Below, in pieces: positions 60,689-64,000 of a stretch of DNA of 64,000 nucleotides (its first letter is position 1; each line of letters begins with the position of its first letter). Origin of the DNA: Nocardioides alkalitolerans DSM 16699 (GTDB lineage: Bacteria; Actinomycetota; Actinomycetes; Propionibacteriales; Nocardioidaceae); the NCBI RefSeq assembly GCF_000426525.1, contig NZ_KE384533.1, positions 846,562 through 910,561 on the forward strand. Reading direction: 5' to 3'. The notes beneath the pieces were generated by a model. It had not been told where the DNA came from. It worked only from the letters and a program-made list of their open reading frames with translations, and did no database searches. The position numbers and the translations under genes were made by a program.

Positions 60689-61312
60689 ATGCCATTCCTG
60701 CTGCGCGTCGAGCTGCCCGACGTCCCGGGCTCGCTCGGCCGGGTCGCGAGCGCGATCGGTGAGGCCGGTGGCGACATCGAGGCCATCGAGATCGTGGAGC
60801 ACCGCGGCGACGGCACGGCGGTCGACGACGTGCTCCTCGAGACCGCGCCGGGGGCGATGCCCGACTCGATCGTCTCGGCCTGCAACGCCCTCGACGGCGT
60901 CCGGGTGGTGTGGATCAGCCGGTACGCCGCGGGCGGCAACCTCTTCCTCGACCTCGAGGCGGTGGAGGACCTCACGGCCCACCCCCACGAGGCCCTCGAC
61001 CGGCTCGTCGACCTGCTGCCCGTCACGTTCCGCGCCGACTGGGGCGCGCGCGTGCGTCCGGGGGCCGACCTCCAGCACGCCGAGGTGCTGCACGCGACGG
61101 GCGCCGCGCCCGGCTCCGTCCGCTGGGCGACCCTGGAGCGCCCGACCCGCATCGACGCCCCCGGCGACGAGGTCAACGTGCTGTGCGGCGTGCCGGTGGA
61201 CGACGAGCTGATCGTCGTCGGCCGCCGCGGCGGACCCGACTTCCTCGACTCCGAGCTGGCCCGCATGGGTCACCTCGTCGCGCTCGCGGTCTCCATCGCC
61301 CGCCAGGCCTGA
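60689..61312 (+). CDS. ACT-domain protein
   Basis: A 207-residue protein. Residues 1-80 are a recognisable ACT domain (LLRVELPDVPGSLGRVASAIGEAGGDIEAIEIVEH), the small-ligand sensing fold usually tied to amino-acid binding. The remaining 125 residues are of a GAF-like length and character but I cannot name them with confidence; the ending LDSELARMGHLVALAVSIARQA would fit the last helix of such a domain. It is probably a cytosolic sensor. The start is the ATG shortly before the ACT domain. Confidence 0.75.
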   Translation: MPFLLRVELPDVPGSLGRVASAIGEAGGDIEAIEIVEHRGDGTAVDDVLLETAPGAMPDSIVSACNALDGVRVVWISRYAAGGNLFLDLEAVEDLTAHPHEALDRLVDLLPVTFRADWGARVRPGADLQHAEVLHATGAAPGSVRWATLERPTRIDAPGDEVNVLCGVPVDDELIVVGRRGGPDFLDSELARMGHLVALAVSIARQA

Positions 61313-61370
61313 GCCACCCCGCCGTACGGCGGGCGCCCCGGTCGGCCGGTCGGCTCGACCCGCCCGCGCA

Positions 61371-61446
61371 CGGGTAACGCGGTGTCCAGGTCATTGCACA
61401 CGCGTCACAACACGTGTGCAGTAGCTCGGACACCGCGTTACACCGG
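61371..61446. repeat. Repeat C, copy 2 (nested inverted repeat)
   Basis: Outer arms gtaacgcggtgtcc and complement (14 bp perfect) and inner tgcacacg / cgtgtgca arms give the same nested layout as copy 1. It lies between the 3' ends of the ACT-domain gene and the oxidoreductase gene. Confidence 0.85.
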
Positions 61447-61501
61447 GGCGTGCAGGGGCACCCGGCCGGGCGGCGAGGTCGGCCCCCGCCGCCCGCGGGG
61501 C

Positions 61502-61936
61502 TCAGGCGGGCTCGAGGACGAACAGCGGGATCTGGCGGTCGGTCTTGGTCTGGTACTCGTCGTAGGCGGGCCACACCCGTACGGCGCGCTCCCACCAGGA
61601 CGTGCGCTCGTCACCCTCGACGATCCTCGCGACGTACTCGCGCTTGTCGGGCCCGTCCTGCAGCTCGACGATCGGGTGGGCCACGAAGTTGGCGTACCAG
61701 GCGGGGTGCTCGGGGGCGCCGCCCTTCGACGCGACGGCGAGGTAGACCCCGTCGTGCTCGACCCGCATCACCGGGTTCTTGCGCAGCTTGCCCGAGGACG
61801 CCCCCACCGAGGTGATGACCACGACGGGCACCCCCTGGAGCGTGGTGCCCTCGGTGCCGCCCGACTTCTCGTACGTCTCGACCTGCTCGCGGACCCAGTC
61901 CGACGGGCTCGGCTCGTACTCTCCCTTGAGTGCCAT
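61502..61936 (-). CDS. Nitroreductase-family deazaflavin-dependent oxidoreductase (Ddn-like)
   Basis: A 144-residue split-barrel protein of the F420-dependent Ddn/FGD-like family. Family features are VPVVVITSVGASSGKLRKNPVMRV near residue 35, YLAVASKGGAPEHPAWYANFVAHP near 66 and the closing YDEYQTKTDRQIPLFVLEP. The GGAPEHPAWYxN block is typical of the F420-binding members known from mycobacteria. The substrate is probably a quinone or other electrophile, but this cannot be read from the sequence. Confidence 0.88.
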   Translation of the reverse strand: MALKGEYEPSPSDWVREQVETYEKSGGTEGTTLQGVPVVVITSVGASSGKLRKNPVMRVEHDGVYLAVASKGGAPEHPAWYANFVAHPIVELQDGPDKREYVARIVEGDERTSWWERAVRVWPAYDEYQTKTDRQIPLFVLEPA

Positions 61937-62030
61937 GCCGCACAGAACACCACGCGCGCGCCCGGGATTCCAGGGGCGCCGCGTCCCGACGCGGGGACGA
62001 CGTGCGCGGCGCCGTACGACGTAGGTCACA

Positions 62031-62729
62031 ATGACCGCCATGCGCATCGTCGTGCTGACCGGGGCGGGCATCTCCGCCGAGTCGGGAGTGCCCACCTTCC
62101 GCGACTCCGACGGTCTGTGGGAGGGCCACCGGGTCGAGGACGTGGCGACCCCCGAGGCCTACGAGGCCCAGCCGTCGGTGGTGCAGGCCTTCTACGACGC
62201 GCGCCGCTCCGCGCTCGCCGACGTGGTGCCCAACCCGGCCCACCACGCGCTGGCCAAGCTCGAGGAGCACCTCGGCGACGACCTCCTCCTCGTCACCCAG
62301 AACATCGACGACCTGCACGAGCGCGCGGGCAGCACCCGCCTCGTGCACATGCACGGCGAGCTCAACTCCGCCCTCTGCGCGGCCTGCCGACGTCGTACGG
62401 CGTGGGTCGAGGGCCTCAGCGACTACCCGCCCTGCCCCGCGTGCGGCTCGTGCGAGCTGCGTCCCGACGTGGTCTGGTTCGGCGAGATCCCCTACCGCAT
62501 GCAGGAGATCGAGGACGCGCTGGCCGAGGCCGACCTCTTCGTGTCGATCGGCACGTCCGGCGCCGTCTACCCGGCCGCGGGCTTCGTGCAGGTGGCCCGC
62601 GCGTACGGCGCCCACACGCTCGAGCTGAACCTGGTGCCGAGCGAGGGCCGCTCCATGTTCCACGAGGCGCGCCACGGGATGGCCGGCCAGATCGTGCCCG
62701 CCTGGGTCGACGAGCAGCTGCTGCGCTGA
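62031..62729 (+). CDS. cobB: NAD-dependent protein deacylase, sirtuin class III
   Basis: A 232-residue sirtuin that removes acyl groups from protein lysines with NAD. NAD-binding GAGISAESGVPTFRD is near residue 12, TQNIDDLHERAG near 98, the catalytic His in HMHGELNSALC near 115, and the zinc cysteines in CAACR and CPACGSC. The FYDARR stretch (Tyr-x2-Arg) in the first third is the class III signature that binds acidic acyl groups, so desuccinylation is likely as well as deacetylation. An ATG 9 bases later is an alternative start; neither has a clear ribosome-binding site. Confidence 0.92.
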   Translation: MTAMRIVVLTGAGISAESGVPTFRDSDGLWEGHRVEDVATPEAYEAQPSVVQAFYDARRSALADVVPNPAHHALAKLEEHLGDDLLLVTQNIDDLHERAGSTRLVHMHGELNSALCAACRRRTAWVEGLSDYPPCPACGSCELRPDVVWFGEIPYRMQEIEDALAEADLFVSIGTSGAVYPAAGFVQVARAYGAHTLELNLVPSEGRSMFHEARHGMAGQIVPAWVDEQLLR

Positions 62730-62736
62730 GACGGCT

Positions 62737-62755
62737 CCGTCCGGCTCCCGGACGG
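62737..62755 (+). terminator. Hairpin after the sirtuin gene
   Basis: Eight-base arms ccgtccgg / ccggacgg with a 3-base loop begin 7 bases after the stop codon, consistent with a terminator. Confidence 0.6.
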
Positions 62756-62819
62756 TCGCTGGTACGGACCGGTCGTCCCCGTCGGTGACGGATCGGCGCG
62801 ACGCTCGTTGGGGGCGGGT

Positions 62820-63683
62820 GTGAGCACCAGGAGCATCCCCCCGGGCCCCTCCGCACCCACGCGTACGACGGTCCGCGGCCCCCTCCTGCGCCGCGCCGCC
62901 CACGGGCTGGCGGTCGCCGCGCTCGGCCTCGCGGCGCTCAGCGGGTGCAGCAGCGAGGAGCCCGCCGCCGCGGCCGAGGGCGAGCCCGTCGCCGGCGCCG
63001 GGGTGGACGACAGCCCCGCCGCCGCCCAGCGGTTCGCGGGCCTGCCGGCGGACTCGATCGCGGCCGCCGCGCTGGCCGACATGGCCGATGTGCGCAGCCT
63101 GCAGGCGCGGGTGCGCACGACCCACGACGGCCTCGAGGTGGAGGCCGACGTGGCGGTCGACGGGGAGTCCGACTGCGTGGGCACGGTCCGGGTCGGCGAC
63201 GGCAGCGTCGAGGTGCTGCGCATCGGCGGCCTCGTCTACGCCCGGTTCGACCAGCCGCTGCTCGAGGCGCTCGGCCACGGGACCATCGCCGCGGCCGCGA
63301 TCGTGGAGCGCACCGCCGACCGGTGGGTCGCGCTCGACGTCGCCTCGGGCCTCACCGACGTCGCCCTCGCCTGCCAGGCGGCGGTCGAGGCGCTCGGCGG
63401 CCAGATCTTCGCGGGCGGCACCGACAGCAGCGCCGCCGCGCTGGAGGTCGGCCCGCTCGAGACCCTCGCCGGCACCCACGTGGTGCAGGTCAGCCGCACC
63501 TCCGACCTCGGCACGACCACGGCCTGGGTCGGGGCCGCCGGCGACCACCGCTACGTGCAGGTGCTGGCGCCGCGCGACGGGCGCGCCCTGGTGGTCGACC
63601 AGCTGGTGTACGACGCCCCGGTCACCGTCCCGGACCCCGACGAGCGGGGCGTCGTGCCCTCCTCCGAGGTGGGTCTCAGCTGA
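62820..63683 (+). CDS. Putative lipoprotein, LppX/LprAFG-like
   Basis: A 287-residue secreted lipoprotein. A basic N-terminus and hydrophobic stretch end in the lipobox ALSGC, with the cysteine at about residue 43. The mature domain alternates strands and short helices (LQARVRTTHDGLEVEADVAVDGESDCVGTVRVGDGSVEVLRIGGLVYAR), which resembles the lipid-binding LppX/LprG fold of actinobacteria, but the match is by general pattern only. A lipid or glycolipid carrier role at the cell envelope is a reasonable guess. I chose the GTG that precedes STRS. Confidence 0.7.
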   Translation: MSTRSIPPGPSAPTRTTVRGPLLRRAAHGLAVAALGLAALSGCSSEEPAAAAEGEPVAGAGVDDSPAAAQRFAGLPADSIAAAALADMADVRSLQARVRTTHDGLEVEADVAVDGESDCVGTVRVGDGSVEVLRIGGLVYARFDQPLLEALGHGTIAAAAIVERTADRWVALDVASGLTDVALACQAAVEALGGQIFAGGTDSSAAALEVGPLETLAGTHVVQVSRTSDLGTTTAWVGAAGDHRYVQVLAPRDGRALVVDQLVYDAPVTVPDPDERGVVPSSEVGLS

Positions 63684-63780
63684 GGCGTCGTACCGGCCGC
63701 CGGGTCTGGGGTCCGGCGGTACGGTCTGCCAGGGCGCGTCGGTGTGACGCGTCGCACGACGGACGTCGATCGGAGCGCGC

Positions 63781-64000
63781 GTGTTGAAGGACCCGAACCC
63801 GGACGACCCGACCACGGAGCCGGCGGAGACCACCGAGCCCGCTGAGGCCGCCAGCACCACGAAGGCCTCCGACGAGCGCGCGGAGACCACGACGACGCCC
63901 GGCGCCGTGACGCTCACCAAGGGCGGCGTCTCCGCGCCGAGGCGTGCCGGCGGCCGACGCCTCGTCGCGGCCGCCGTCGCGGCTGTCGTGGTGGTGGGCG
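63781..64000 (+). CDS. Partial gene running off the right edge; membrane-anchored protein
   Basis: An open frame from a GTG (GGAG 7 bases upstream) that continues to the end of the window, giving the first 73 residues. It starts VLKDPNPDDPTTEPAETT, has a Thr/Glu/Ala-rich cytoplasmic segment, then a basic patch RRAGGRR followed by the start of a transmembrane helix (LVAAAVAAVVVVG). The layout recalls Mce-associated and other single-pass actinobacterial proteins, but the remaining sequence is outside the window and the family cannot be named. Confidence 0.65.
   Translation, partial: MLKDPNPDDPTTEPAETTEPAEAASTTKASDERAETTTTPGAVTLTKGGVSAPRRAGGRRLVAAAVAAVVVVG

Overview
The window is 64 kb of very GC-rich DNA with strong G/C preference at third codon positions, many GTG starts, and operons whose genes overlap by 4 bases (ATGA or GTGA). 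Gene content points to an actinobacterium: a mycofactocin locus, an NDMA-dependent alcohol dehydrogenase, a HemD-winged-helix nitrate regulator, GTP-type PEP carboxykinases and a deazaflavin-dependent oxidoreductase family protein. A Nocardioides-like member of the Propionibacteriales is my best guess, but it is an inference. I see no phage, insertion sequence, CRISPR array or plasmid functions; this looks like ordinary chromosome.

Layout. 0.2-1.2 kb: a LuxR-type HTH regulator. 1.5-3.3 kb: a GTP-dependent PEP carboxykinase. 3.9-13.9 kb: one leftward nitrate assimilation operon, in transcription order nitrate transporter, molybdopterin nitrate reductase, FAD/[2Fe-2S] electron-transfer subunit, nirB, nirD, a uroporphyrinogen-III synthase/winged-helix regulator (NnaR type) and a CbiX-like sirohydrochlorin chelatase. 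Pairs of palindromic repeats lie on both sides of it. 14.5 kb: tRNA-Arg(ACG). 15.6-20.5 kb: an AraC regulator and a three-gene hydroxyquinol (resorcinol-type) catabolic operon. 20.6-23.4 kb: a lipoprotein, a small hypothetical and two tandem paralogous membrane-anchored proteins. 23.5-26.5 kb: NDMA-dependent (mycofactocin-linked) alcohol dehydrogenase tightly coupled to a MoxR ATPase and a VWA protein. 26.6-30.7 kb: acyl-CoA ligase, menB, a thioesterase and an SDR lacking the usual catalytic residues. 30.8-32.6 kb: a second, divergent PEP carboxykinase with Cys to Ser in the P-loop. 32.8-35.9 kb: YitT membrane protein, glycerate kinase and CdaR-type regulator. 36.0-36.8 kb: an NlpC/P60 cell-wall hydrolase preceded by a c-di-AMP (ydaO) riboswitch.

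37.0-43.9 kb is the mycofactocin region: two TetR genes, then leftward mftA-mftB-mftC-mftD-mftE-SDR with a divergent mftR. The glycosyltransferase MftF and the GMC oxidoreductase MftG are not in the window. 44.2-46.9 kb: an SDR and an acyl-CoA dehydrogenase divergent from their likely TetR regulator. 47-49.8 kb: a small membrane protein, chorismate mutase, an MFS drug exporter and a hypothetical. 49.9-59.0 kb: recC-recB-recD. 59.0-64.0 kb: a lipoprotein polysaccharide deacetylase, an ACT-domain protein, a deazaflavin-type oxidoreductase, a class III sirtuin, a lipoprotein and the start of another membrane protein.

Themes. The mycofactocin genes would make the redox cofactor used by the alcohol dehydrogenase about 15 kb away, and the MoxR-VWA pair may activate that enzyme. 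The nitrate operon carries its own siroheme-supply genes beside the siroheme enzyme NirB. Four families of dispersed inverted repeats are visible, several of them in gaps between converging genes.
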